From: Candidatus Latescibacterota bacterium
Lineage (GTDB): Bacteria > Latescibacterota > UBA2968 > GCA-2709665
Length of the DNA stretch: 26,072 nt
Direction: 5' to 3'
Assembly (NCBI GenBank): GCA_012271065.1
Contig: JAAXHE010000327.1
Coordinates: 1-26,072, forward strand
Part shown: positions 1 to 8,515 of the stretch, one piece after another
Layout of the letters: every line of letters begins with the position of its first letter
Position numbering within the stretch: position 1 is the first letter of the stretch
Notes under the pieces: model-generated
Told to the model about the DNA's origin: nothing
The model's input: only the letters and a program-made list of their open reading frames with translations
Database searches by the model: none
Translations under genes and position numbers: made by a program

Positions 1-65
1 CTGATTTATTTCACATTGAGGCTAATATATGCACGGCCCGATTGCTGAAAAGCGTAAAATGCCCG

Positions 66-94
66 TTGACATCCTGATGGGCATATCCTACATT
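66..94 (+). promoter_or_regulatory. Sigma-70-type promoter for the tandem oxidoreductase genes
   Basis: A perfect -35 box TTGACA lies at 66-71. After a 17-base spacer comes TACATT (89-94), which matches the -10 consensus at four of six positions. Transcription would begin near 101 and leave a leader of about 80 bases before the ATG at 182. A 6-base inverted repeat (ATGCCC at 59-64, GGGCAT at 79-84) straddles the -35 box and could be a repressor site. The rest of 1-181 shows no gene. Confidence 0.55.
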
Positions 95-181
95 GCACTC
101 TGCTCGAAATTGTCCTGGCACGGCCCGGTGTCACAACTTTCCATTGCGTCCGCCGGGATTCCGAGGAAACGGAGTCAGTGA

Positions 182-1255
182 ATGAAAGACGGCAAGTTCG
201 GTTTCGGCATCATCGGCTGCGGCGTTATCGCGCACACCCATCGCCTGGCGATCGATGCCTGCGACGAGGCCGAACTGGTGGCTGTCTGCGATACCGATGA
301 GAGACAGATCCGGTCATTCCTCGCCGGTATGGGTGGCGGCGCGGCCGGCGTTCGCACGTATTCAGACTACAGAGAGCTGGTTCGGGACCCCCGGGTGGAC
401 GTCGTCAGCGTCTGCACGCCCTCCGGCCTTCATTGCGAGGGCGTAACCGCGGCCGCGAGGGCCGGCAAGCACGTGCTGTGCGAGAAGCCCCTGGAGATCG
501 ACGCCGGCCGGATGACTGAAATGACGGCGGCATGTCGCGATGCGGGGGTAAAACTCGGCTGCGTCTTCCAGAGCCGCACCAGTCCGGACATGATCAGGGC
601 CCGCAACGCCATTCAGGACGGTCTGCTGGGCCGGATGATTCTGGCCGACGCCTATCTCAAGGACTATCGCTCCCAGGCCTATTACCGGAGCGCGGGCTGG
701 CGCGGCACCTGGGCGCTGGACGGCGGCGGCGCCCTCATGAACCAGGGGGTGCATGGCGTGGACCTTCTGCTGTGGCTGATGGGCAGTCCCGTCGTCTCCG
801 TGTTCGCTCGCGCCGAACACAAGGTGCGCGACATCGAAGTGGAAGACACGGCCGTAGCCAATCTGAGATTCAAGAACGGCGCGTACGGCGCGCTCATCGG
901 CACAACTTCCTGCAACCCCGGCGAGGCCCGCCGCATCGAACTGCACGGAGACCGAGGTACCATCACGGTCAGCGGCAGTTCGATAACTCGTTGGGCAAAC
1001 ACCATCGAAGATGACGGCCGCGCCGAAGACAGCGAACCACCGAGAGAAATCGAGATTGAAGGCGCGGTGGCCGACCCCAGCGACATCGGAAGTTCGGGGC
1101 ACGTATTCCTCGTCGATGACCTTGTCCGGGCAATCAGAGAAGACGGTAAACCTTACGTTACCGGCGAGTCCGCTCGTGGCGCGGTCGATCTCATTCTGGC
1201 GATCTACGAGTCCGCGCGTTCCGGCAGGGAAGTCGAAGTGCGGCACGCAGGCTGA
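182..1255 (+). CDS. Gfo/Idh/MocA family NAD(P)-dependent oxidoreductase
   Basis: This 357-residue protein has the usual length of the Gfo/Idh/MocA family, which oxidises or reduces hydroxyls on sugars, cyclitols and related compounds with NAD(P). An N-terminal Rossmann fold carries G-x-x-G-C-G at residues 9-14. The family EKP motif with its catalytic lysine is at 101-103 (K102). The C-terminal alpha/beta domain has a GGGALMNQGVHGVDLL stretch with H191 and D194 as likely active-site residues. The start ATG follows a GAGGAAACGGAG purine-rich ribosome site. The next gene begins 60 bases downstream and is a close paralogue, so the two probably form one transcript. No signal peptide is present, so the enzyme should be cytosolic. 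The substrate is unknown. Confidence 0.93.
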   Translation: MKDGKFGFGIIGCGVIAHTHRLAIDACDEAELVAVCDTDERQIRSFLAGMGGGAAGVRTYSDYRELVRDPRVDVVSVCTPSGLHCEGVTAAARAGKHVLCEKPLEIDAGRMTEMTAACRDAGVKLGCVFQSRTSPDMIRARNAIQDGLLGRMILADAYLKDYRSQAYYRSAGWRGTWALDGGGALMNQGVHGVDLLLWLMGSPVVSVFARAEHKVRDIEVEDTAVANLRFKNGAYGALIGTTSCNPGEARRIELHGDRGTITVSGSSITRWANTIEDDGRAEDSEPPREIEIEGAVADPSDIGSSGHVFLVDDLVRAIREDGKPYVTGESARGAVDLILAIYESARSGREVEVRHAG

Positions 1256-1315
1256 CCCCATGCGGCGACTGCACGGTGTGCCGCTCTCCAACACAAAATC
1301 AGGGACAATAAGAAA

Positions 1316-2374
1316 ATGGCGAAAAACAGCAAACTCGGCTGGGGCATCATCGGCGCCGGCATGATCGCAGGCCATTTCCGGTCCGGCATCGAAGCCTGCC
1401 CCGACGCGGAACTGGTTGCCGTATGCAATTACAACGAGGAGAAGGGAAGGAAATTCGCCGCTGAGTCCGGTGGGATCAGATATTACAAGAACTATCAGGA
1501 CCTGGTCGCGGATCCCGAAGTGCACATCGCGGGCATCTGTACACCGTCAGGCATGCACGCTGACAATGTAATCGCGGCCGCCCGAGCGGGCGTACACTCC
1601 CTGTGTGAGAAGCCGCTGGACGTCACACGCGAGAAAATGAACCTGATGATCAACGCCTGCCGCGATGCCGGCGTCAAGCTCGGCTGTATTTTTCAGAGTC
1701 GAACCAGCGATGAAGCCATAAAAGTTCGAAACGCCATCAAGAACGGAGAACTCGGCAAACTGGTGCTGGCAGATGCCCTGATGAAGAATTACCGCTCTCA
1801 GGCGTACTACAACAGCGCCGGCTGGCGCGGTACGTGGAAGGACGATGGCGGCGGCGCGCTGATGAACCAGGGGGTACACGGGGTGGACCTTCTGCTGTGG
1901 CTGATCGATGACGACGTCGAATCCGTGTTCGCGCGCGCGGAACACAAGGTGCGCGACATTGAAGTGGAAGACACCGCCGTCGCCACGATCAAATACCGGA
2001 GCGGTGCTTTCGGGACGCTTATCGGCACCACGTCCTGCAACCCGGGAGAGGCGTCTCGTATCGAACTCCACGGCAATTCCGGGACCATCACCATGAGCGG
2101 CACCCAGATCACGCGCTGGGCGACCACGACCGAGGAAGACGGACGCGCGGCCGACGCGTTTCCCCCGCGGCAGATCGCCGCGGCAGGCAACGTGGGCGCC
2201 GCCAGCGCGGTCGCGCCCGGCCATGGCTTTCTTGTAAACGATATTACCCGCGCCGTACTGGAAGACCGCGATCCCCACATCCCGGGCGAGTCCGCGCGGA
2301 AGTCCGTGGACCTGATCCTGGCCATCTACGAATCCGCCCGGACCGGACGGGAGATTGTCATGGACGCGTGGTAG
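1316..2374 (+). CDS. Gfo/Idh/MocA family oxidoreductase, tandem paralogue
   Basis: This 352-residue cytosolic oxidoreductase is closely related to the gene just upstream. Long stretches in the second half are identical or nearly so, including the block around GGGALMNQGVHGVDLL and the block around RAEHKVRDIEVEDTAVA. The Rossmann motif G-x-x-G-A-G is at 10-15, the EKP motif at 98-100 with catalytic K99, and the active-site histidine is H188. Both the duplication and the shared strand suggest the pair handles successive or isomeric steps on related substrates, or forms a hetero-oligomer; that is inference. The gene ends 34 bases before a strong hairpin terminator shared with the opposing operon. 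Confidence 0.93.
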   Translation: MAKNSKLGWGIIGAGMIAGHFRSGIEACPDAELVAVCNYNEEKGRKFAAESGGIRYYKNYQDLVADPEVHIAGICTPSGMHADNVIAAARAGVHSLCEKPLDVTREKMNLMINACRDAGVKLGCIFQSRTSDEAIKVRNAIKNGELGKLVLADALMKNYRSQAYYNSAGWRGTWKDDGGGALMNQGVHGVDLLLWLIDDDVESVFARAEHKVRDIEVEDTAVATIKYRSGAFGTLIGTTSCNPGEASRIELHGNSGTITMSGTQITRWATTTEEDGRAADAFPPRQIAAAGNVGAASAVAPGHGFLVNDITRAVLEDRDPHIPGESARKSVDLILAIYESARTGREIVMDAW

Positions 2375-2408
2375 TCGCCGGGTTGGGCGCGAACGGTTTG
2401 GGACAGAA

Positions 2409-2456
2409 AAAAGGAACAGCCGGTCTCTGGTTTCGCAACCGGCTGTTCCTTTTGAT
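2409..2456. terminator. Bidirectional rho-independent terminator
   Basis: A 16-base perfect inverted repeat occupies 2409-2424 and 2438-2453, with core GGAACAGCCGGT pairing to ACCGGCTGTTCC around a 13-base loop. It has an A tract on the left and a T tract on the right, so it can stop transcription in both directions. It sits in the 102-base gap between convergent oxidoreductase genes and insulates the two operons. Confidence 0.92.
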
Positions 2457-2476
2457 TTTTACGATGTCCTGCTAAT

Positions 2477-3550
2477 TCAGGCGCCGCCGTTTACCAATAC
2501 GACGACCCTTCCCCTTTCCGCGGAGCCGTAAATCGCTTCCACGACCTCCAGGGCCTTCAACCCGTCATTGCCCGAAATCCCGGGAGGTCTCCCATCCAGA
2601 ATGGCGTCGACCGTCTCGCTCAGATACACCCGGCCGGAAACACCGCCGTAACCGTCTGCCGCTTCGGAAGCGATCTTCAACGTCGCCCGGGGTCCGTCCG
2701 TGAAGTCGGGATGGTCGCTGACCACAAAGACTTCGTCGGCGGTTCCCCCCCACGCCGGGCTCCACGACACCGTGCCCAGGCTGCCTCGAAGGCCAATGAA
2801 GAGATCCCTGCCGGCGGGATAGGCTTTCGGTACGGAATAGCTGATATCCAGCGTGGCTGTGGCGCCGCTTCTGAATCTTACGATACCGAAGCTGTTGTCT
2901 TCAATATCCAGCCGGTGTTGCAGGTGGCTCACCATGCCTGTCGCCAGCTGAACCTCGTCCTTCAGGAACCACCGGAACAGATCGATCCAGTGCGTACCCA
3001 GATTGTGCATCGGGCCGCCGCCTGCGATCGCCTTCTGGTTCAGCCAGGGTGATATCCCGTCATCCACATATCGCAGGGGCGAACCCGCCGCGCACCGGCC
3101 CTCGAGCGCGACAATCTGCCCCAGTATGCCGCGATCAACAAGCTCCTTGATCTTTCTGGATGCCGGATGCGCGCGCCAGCAGTAGGGCGAGGACAGCGTC
3201 ACACCCGCCGATTCAGTGGCCGCGATCATGCGCCGGATACCCTCGGACGTATCCGCCATCGGCTTCTCCACAATCACATGCTTGCCGGAGGACGCGGCCC
3301 GTTCCACCGCGTCCGGGCACTCCGCGTGCGGCAGCAGGATCACCACCAGGCCGATATCCTCCCGCGCGAGAAGCGTGTTGTAGTCCTCATATCCATCGAT
3401 CCCGGTCTGCCGGCACACCCGTTCCAGATACGCCGGGTCCGCTTCCGCGACGGCGCGCACCTCCGACCTGCCGATGGCATCGAAATGTGGAAGATAATCC
3501 AGCGAATGAAGGTGATGAAATCCGACGATCCCAACCCCGAGCGTTTTCAT
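2477..3550 (-). CDS. Gfo/Idh/MocA family oxidoreductase, divergent subfamily
   Basis: This 357-residue oxidoreductase is the last gene of the minus-strand operon. It has the family's EKP motif at 95-97 (K96). The C-terminal active-site stretch GGGPMHNLGTHWIDLFRW places H187 and D190 where the family puts its catalytic and binding residues. The nucleotide-binding turn reads G-I-V-G-F-H-H, with histidine in place of the third glycine of the GxGxxG motif. It is only distantly related to the other three oxidoreductases here. The ATG start at 3550 lies 63 bases after the M20 deacylase stop, and the gene ends 24 bases before the shared terminator. It should be cytosolic. Its substrate is not readable from sequence. 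Confidence 0.9.
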   Translation of the reverse strand: MKTLGVGIVGFHHLHSLDYLPHFDAIGRSEVRAVAEADPAYLERVCRQTGIDGYEDYNTLLAREDIGLVVILLPHAECPDAVERAASSGKHVIVEKPMADTSEGIRRMIAATESAGVTLSSPYCWRAHPASRKIKELVDRGILGQIVALEGRCAAGSPLRYVDDGISPWLNQKAIAGGGPMHNLGTHWIDLFRWFLKDEVQLATGMVSHLQHRLDIEDNSFGIVRFRSGATATLDISYSVPKAYPAGRDLFIGLRGSLGTVSWSPAWGGTADEVFVVSDHPDFTDGPRATLKIASEAADGYGGVSGRVYLSETVDAILDGRPPGISGNDGLKALEVVEAIYGSAERGRVVVLVNGGA

Positions 3551-3613
3551 CGAATCGCATTCTCCGTTTGGGCCGGACGCGAATTACTGTCCCCGGTATC
3601 CGGCTGTGTGCAT

Positions 3614-4849
3614 TCAGCCGCACCAATCGACGATAGCGCGTGCGAGGACTTCCGCACCGGTTGCCAGACTTTGTACGGGGATCTGTTCCTGGCTTGAGTG
3701 AGCCACGCCCAGCGTTCCCGCGCCGATCACCACGGCGGGGACGCCGATCAGTTTGGAATAGAACCACGCATCGCAGGACGCCGGCATCGCCGCCACCTCG
3801 GTGGCCTGTCCGCTTGCAAGGCAAGCCTGTTTCAATGTCCTGACGATGGGATGATCCACGGGCACCTCGTTGCAGTCGTGACGGTACATGAACTCCATAT
3901 CGAAATGGTCCCGGAGCCAGTCTCCTCCCTCGGCCTTCAGCGCTTCCTCCATCTCGCGCATCACATCTTCTTTGTTCCTGTTCGGCAGGAATCCGAGAAC
4001 ACCCTTGAACGTCGCCTTTCTCGGAGCCATCGCGGGCCAGTCGCCGGCCTCCAGCGTTCCGAACGTAATGGGCATCGGGTTATCATATGAATCGTAAAGC
4101 GGGTGTCCTTTGGATTCAGCCAACAGTCTCCCGTGATATCGTTCCAGAATCTCGATGGCGCGCATGGCCTCCTTCAGCGCGCTCACCGTGCGTCCGGCCT
4201 GTCCGCTGTGGCCCGCCCGCCCGTAAACATCCACCGTAAACCATACCGCGCCGCGTATCGACGGGAGGATCTTCAGCTCGGAGGGCTCCAGAACCAGGGC
4301 CGCGTCGGCCCGGTCGTTTCCACGTACGAACGCGAGCGTTCCATTGCCGCCGCACTCCTCCTCGATCACAAGGTGCCCGATCAGGTCTCCCTTAAGTTCC
4401 ACGCCCATCTCTCTCAGGGCGGCGAGCGCAAGGTACAACATGGCCGCCTGACCCTTGCAATCGCACGCTCCACGGCCGAATACGACCCCGTCTTCCACGC
4501 GCCCGTCGAACGGACGGTCCTGGTCCGACGAGGCGGGAACGACGTCCAGGTGGGTATTCACAATCAACGAACGTCCGCCGCCGATTCCCTTTTTGACCAC
4601 CCTCAGATTCGGTCGGTCCGCATAACTGAGATCCGGAAGCCTGAACGAATAGTCGGGATCCTCCTGAATCGTGTCCGCAATGGGCACAAGTTCACGTTCG
4701 TCGACCACCTCCTGCATCCGGGCGTGCAACACGCGCATCGCCTGTCCTTCATTTCCGCGCACGGACGGGATGCGGATCAGATCGCTTAGCAGCGCTACCG
4801 CATCTTCCTTGTGAGACTCGACTGCGGACTTCAATAACCGGTTATCCAA
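3614..4849 (-). CDS. M20 family metallohydrolase (ArgE/DapE-type deacylase or peptidase)
   Basis: The protein has the di-zinc ligands and base of the M20 family. Counted from the start chosen here they are H100-x-D102, bridging D130 in GACDCKGQ, the E163-E164 pair in VIEEECGGNG, E188 in LVLEPSEL, and a C-terminal histidine in GVAHSSQEQ. Members hydrolyse N-acyl amino acids, dipeptides or related amides in the cytosol. I place the start at a TTG (4847-4849) because GGGAG lies 7 bases upstream and the mature fold begins right after it, giving 411 residues. A GTG at 4966 would add 39 Pro/Asp-rich residues and overlap the aminotransferase by 26 bases. In the operon the gene follows a class III aminotransferase, which suggests deacylation of an amino compound in the same pathway. 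Confidence 0.88.
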   Translation of the reverse strand: MDNRLLKSAVESHKEDAVALLSDLIRIPSVRGNEGQAMRVLHARMQEVVDERELVPIADTIQEDPDYSFRLPDLSYADRPNLRVVKKGIGGGRSLIVNTHLDVVPASSDQDRPFDGRVEDGVVFGRGACDCKGQAAMLYLALAALREMGVELKGDLIGHLVIEEECGGNGTLAFVRGNDRADAALVLEPSELKILPSIRGAVWFTVDVYGRAGHSGQAGRTVSALKEAMRAIEILERYHGRLLAESKGHPLYDSYDNPMPITFGTLEAGDWPAMAPRKATFKGVLGFLPNRNKEDVMREMEEALKAEGGDWLRDHFDMEFMYRHDCNEVPVDHPIVRTLKQACLASGQATEVAAMPASCDAWFYSKLIGVPAVVIGAGTLGVAHSSQEQIPVQSLATGAEVLARAIVDWCG

Positions 4850-4940
4850 GAGCGTACTCCCGGGATCCGGCGCGTGTGATTCCGGATCCTCAGCTACAGG
4901 TATTGCATGACCGTCCGGGTTTCCAAGAGAACCGGCCGGG

Positions 4941-6278
4941 TTATCCGGCGAGTTCTTCCAGTGCACGGTCGAGGATGTCGATGCCCAGTCCCGCTTCCTC
5001 TTCGGTAATAACCAGCGGCGGAGCGATCCGTACGACGTTTCCGTACAGCCCGACCTTGCCGAGCAGAAGACCGTACTCCCCGGCCCTCAGAAGCAAATTC
5101 GACGTCAGTTCCGGCGCGGGTGTCTTGTCCTCGGGGTCCAGTACGAACTCGAGACCGATCACGAGGCCCTGCCCGCGTACGTCGCCCAGCACCCTGTATT
5201 TTGCCTTCAGCGCCTGAAACCGCGCCATCATATAGGCGCCCACGCGTCGTGCGTTTTCCGGCAGTTTCTCGTCTTCCATCGCGTCCAGTACGGCGTGAGA
5301 CGCGGCGCTGGCCAGCGGATTCCCGCCGCAGGTGCTGGACATCTCGCCGGTTCCCATGCACTCGAAAATTCGACTTTCGCCGGCAAGTGCGGACGCAGGC
5401 ATCCCGCTGCCGATACCCTTGCCCAGGCAGACCATATTCGGCTGAAGGTCCTCCCACTCCAGCGCGAACAGCCTTCCGGTCCGCCCGAACGACGACTGCA
5501 CCTCGTCCAGAATGAAGACCAGTCCGCGCTTCCTCGCCCACGCTTCGAGACCCTTCAGCCATCCGGCAGGCGGAAAGATGAATCCCGCGCCTCCCTGGTA
5601 GGGTTCGGTGATCACGGCGCCCAGGTCGCCCGTGGACGTCGAATCGATAATCCTGTCCAGGTTTTCGAGGCAGCGCTGCGCGCATTCTTCTTCGGTTTCG
5701 CTCCTGTAGAAGTCCCGATAGAAATAGGGAAACGGCGCCAGAATTCCGCCTGGCAACTGAGGTCCGAACGCGCGCCTCGTATTCTTGCTTCCTGCCACGC
5801 TCATCGGTCCGTAAGTGCGACCGTGGAATCCCCCGTAAAACGAGAGCACCTCGTGCTTGCCCGTGAACCGTTTTGCAATGCGGATCGCCGCTTCCGTGGC
5901 CTCGGCGCCCGTTGTCAGCAGGAACGTCTGATCGATATTGTCAGGTAGCAGATCGGTCAAGCGCTTTGACAGCGTCACCCGCTCCGGCGTGGGGAACGAG
6001 TAACAGTTCATCAGCCTCCCGGCCTGTTCCCGAATACGCTCCACGTGGCGCGGGTGCGAGTGGCCGAGATTCGTCACCAGCACACCGGAGGTAAAATCCA
6101 GAAACCGGTTGCCGTCCACGTCCCACACCCAGACCCCCTCACCATGGTCCCACACCACCGGCACCTGATCGGCCATACAAGGCGGCTCGTATTCCCTGGA
6201 AACCTCGAGCAGTTCGGCGGAACCGGGTCCCGGTATCTTACGTTTCTCCAATGTCATCGAGTTCGCCACCTGCGCCAT
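4941..6278 (-). CDS. Class III (omega) aminotransferase, PLP-dependent
   Basis: The sequence has the hallmarks of class III aminotransferases (4-aminobutyrate, acetylornithine and related enzymes). These include TTGAEATEAAIRIAK for phosphate binding, FYGGFHGRT, and ILDEVQSSFGRTG with the cofactor-binding aspartate (D258). The Schiff-base lysine is K287 in LGKGIGSG. From the chosen ATG the length is 445 residues, normal for the family. The reading frame stays open upstream to 6425, but that part overlaps the preceding dehydrogenase and has no family similarity. The ATG at 6278 has GGGAGA 8 bases upstream and lies 35 bases after the dehydrogenase stop. It would move an amino group between a keto or aldehyde intermediate and an amino acid. 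The true substrate is unknown. Confidence 0.92.
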   Translation of the reverse strand: MAQVANSMTLEKRKIPGPGSAELLEVSREYEPPCMADQVPVVWDHGEGVWVWDVDGNRFLDFTSGVLVTNLGHSHPRHVERIREQAGRLMNCYSFPTPERVTLSKRLTDLLPDNIDQTFLLTTGAEATEAAIRIAKRFTGKHEVLSFYGGFHGRTYGPMSVAGSKNTRRAFGPQLPGGILAPFPYFYRDFYRSETEEECAQRCLENLDRIIDSTSTGDLGAVITEPYQGGAGFIFPPAGWLKGLEAWARKRGLVFILDEVQSSFGRTGRLFALEWEDLQPNMVCLGKGIGSGMPASALAGESRIFECMGTGEMSSTCGGNPLASAASHAVLDAMEDEKLPENARRVGAYMMARFQALKAKYRVLGDVRGQGLVIGLEFVLDPEDKTPAPELTSNLLLRAGEYGLLLGKVGLYGNVVRIAPPLVITEEEAGLGIDILDRALEELAG

Positions 6279-6313
6279 TTCAGATCTCCCGAAAGGTTGA
6301 TGTTCAAGTCCGC

Positions 6314-7303
6314 CTATTCGAGTTCCTTGTTGATCAGGTACCGTGGCGGACGCCCTTCTATGAATCGCACAAAGTCCTCCATCACCTTTTCGCGCATGCT
6401 CCAGTTCGCCTCTTCCGAATACCACGCCAGATGGGGCGCCAGGAGCGCATTCTCCAGGTTGAACAGATCCATTTCCGGATCGGGCGGCTCCTGTTCGTAC
6501 ACGTCGACGGCCGCGCCGGCGATCCAGCCGTCCCTCAGGGCACGCGCAAGGGCGTCCGCGTCGACCAGACCGCCGCGTGCCGTATTTACGAGATAGGCGT
6601 GGGATTTCATCGCCCTGAGTTCTCTTTCGCCGATGAGATGATACGATTCCTCGTCGAGCGATGCGTGAACCGTAATCATATCCGCTTCTTTCAGTACCGT
6701 GTCCAGATCCACCGTCCGAACACCCAGCTCCTCCTGGCGTTCTTCGGACAAGTACGGATCGCAGACCAGGATATCCACCTCAAAACCGGCCAACTTCTGA
6801 AGCGTCAGGCTCCCGATGCGTCCGCAACCGATAATGCCCACGGTCTTTCCCTTGACGGAATAGACCGGATAGACCTCGGTGAAATCCCAGATCCCGTTCC
6901 GGCTCGACGCCTCCAGAATCTTCCTTCCCACATTCAACTTCCGCCAGCCGGACAACATCAGCGTAATGGCGTGTTCCGCCACCTCATCCGAACAGTAGTC
7001 CGGCTCGTAGGCGACGCGAATTCCCTTCTTCGTCGCGGCGCTCACGTCCACGTTGTCGTAACCGACGCCGTGCCTCAGGATCAGATTGCACCTTTCCAGC
7101 TGATCGATCACGCCCGCGGTCATCTTGACCATATTTACGAGAATCATATCCGCGTCGACGATCTTTTCGACCAGCTCTGACTCCGGCATGAACTTGAGCT
7201 GATGATATTCGAAGGTGACGTGCCCGTACTTACCGAGTTCCTCCTCTTCCCATTTCAGGTCGGGCTCGATATAGTCGGTCACCACAATCTTGATCGGCTC
7301 CAT
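6314..7303 (-). CDS. D-isomer-specific 2-hydroxyacid dehydrogenase
   Basis: This protein belongs to the D-2-hydroxyacid dehydrogenase family (phosphoglycerate dehydrogenase and CtBP-like branch), which interconverts 2-keto and D-2-hydroxy acids with NAD(H). The NAD-binding motif G-x-x-G-x-G-x-x-G is at 156-164. The catalytic triad is visible as R243 in NTARGG, E272 in YEQEPP and H291 in APHLAW. I choose the ATG at 7303 because GGGAGC lies 5 bases upstream; this gives 329 residues. A GTG at 7339 would overlap the preceding gene's TGA and add 12 residues. It sits between an oxidoreductase and an aminotransferase in the operon, so it may handle the keto acid linked to the transaminase step (inference). 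Confidence 0.93.
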   Translation of the reverse strand: MEPIKIVVTDYIEPDLKWEEEELGKYGHVTFEYHQLKFMPESELVEKIVDADMILVNMVKMTAGVIDQLERCNLILRHGVGYDNVDVSAATKKGIRVAYEPDYCSDEVAEHAITLMLSGWRKLNVGRKILEASSRNGIWDFTEVYPVYSVKGKTVGIIGCGRIGSLTLQKLAGFEVDILVCDPYLSEERQEELGVRTVDLDTVLKEADMITVHASLDEESYHLIGERELRAMKSHAYLVNTARGGLVDADALARALRDGWIAGAAVDVYEQEPPDPEMDLFNLENALLAPHLAWYSEEANWSMREKVMEDFVRFIEGRPPRYLINKELE

Positions 7304-7335
7304 AAAAAGCTCCCGGTAGAATAAAGAATCCTGGT

Positions 7336-8379
7336 TCACCCGCTGAATGGCAGCGCCACGGGGTCGCCCGATCTCGCGGATTCGTAAATCGCCAGAATGA
7401 CTTCGATCGCCCGCTTCGATTCCGGACCGTCGATTGTCGGCTCACCGCCTTCGTTCAGAATACGAACCATCTCGGTTATCTGCGCCTTGTGTCCTTCGGT
7501 TCCGAAAGTTTTCGAATCCGATGCCGCCCTGGCCACGTCCGTCTTGTCAGCCGCCGTCTCCTCCACGCTCTCGCCCTCGACGTCCCATTTCGTTATCTGG
7601 TCGGCTTCCACAACAATCGTCCCCCGGTCTCCTGAAAACTCCATCCGCGCCGGCAACCCTGGATACGCCGCGGAAGACGCTTCGATCACACCCAGCGCTC
7701 CGTTTTCGTATTCAAGTGTGGCGACCACGGTATCTTCCACTTCGATGTCGTGGATCAACGTGCCCATCCTCGCATAGACGCGTTTCACGGGTCCCATAAT
7801 CCACTGGAGCAGGTCCACCGTGTGGCTGCCCTGCGTCATCAGCGCCCCGCCACCCTCCATCGCCCAGTTGCCACGCCAGTCGTCCGCATCGTAGTAATCC
7901 TGGGGTCGGAACCACTTGATATAGGCGTCAGCAAGCACCATTCTACCGAGAGCGCCGGCCTGGACGGCGTCGCGCACCCTGTTGACAGCCTGTCCATACC
8001 GCAACTGGAACACCCCCATCAGCTTCACTCCCGCGTCCCCGGCGGCCCGGATGATGCGGTCCATATTCCGTATGGATACATCCAGAGGCTTTTCGACGAT
8101 CAGGTGCTTTCCCGCCGCCGCCGCGTCCGTCACGATTGGAATACGGACACCGCTGGGCGTGCAGATGCAGACTACATCCACTCCCGGACGGCGCAGGATG
8201 GCTTCGTGATCGGTAAACCAGGGCACGCCATGCGCCTCTCCAGCGGTTCTGGCGCGGGTTTCGCTTCGACTGTAAACGGCGACCAGTTCCGCCCCGTCGG
8301 ATTCCTGCACCGCGCCGATGTGATAATCCGCGACCACACCGCATCCGATCATTGCAAAACCGATGGTCCGATGGCCCAT
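7336..8379 (-). CDS. Gfo/Idh/MocA family oxidoreductase
   Basis: This 347-residue oxidoreductase has the Rossmann motif I-G-C-G-V-V near residue 11 and EKP at 96-98 with catalytic K97. GGGALMTQGSHTVDLLQW contains H186 and D189. It also shares the HDIEVEDTVVATL block with the two + strand paralogues at the left of the window, so these three belong to one subfamily. The start ATG at 8379 is preceded by a clear GGAGGA site 6 bases away. The stop lies 32 bases before the hydroxyacid dehydrogenase start, which argues for co-transcription. No export signal is present. The substrate is not identifiable, but sugars, inositols and amino sugars are typical of the family. Confidence 0.93.
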   Translation of the reverse strand: MGHRTIGFAMIGCGVVADYHIGAVQESDGAELVAVYSRSETRARTAGEAHGVPWFTDHEAILRRPGVDVVCICTPSGVRIPIVTDAAAAGKHLIVEKPLDVSIRNMDRIIRAAGDAGVKLMGVFQLRYGQAVNRVRDAVQAGALGRMVLADAYIKWFRPQDYYDADDWRGNWAMEGGGALMTQGSHTVDLLQWIMGPVKRVYARMGTLIHDIEVEDTVVATLEYENGALGVIEASSAAYPGLPARMEFSGDRGTIVVEADQITKWDVEGESVEETAADKTDVARAASDSKTFGTEGHKAQITEMVRILNEGGEPTIDGPESKRAIEVILAIYESARSGDPVALPFSG

Positions 8380-8515
8380 AGTCGAATCCTCCAGGACATT
8401 TATTCAACTGTTGTGAGATTCCCGCGTCGCTGCCGGCCCGAAGGCGATGCGCCGCCACCGGTTCATCCAGGCTTGCCCGAATTCCGCGGTCGGCGTATCT
8501 TTTTCCGACTTTCCG

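Noticed and set aside
362..1525. 387-residue open frame on the minus strand
   Set aside because: It covers two plus-strand oxidoreductases and has no family motifs; it is a shadow of a high-GC coding region.
7337..7339. GTG as start of the hydroxyacid dehydrogenase
   Set aside because: It overlaps the upstream gene's stop and lacks a spaced ribosome site, while the ATG at 7303 has GGGAGC 5 bases away.
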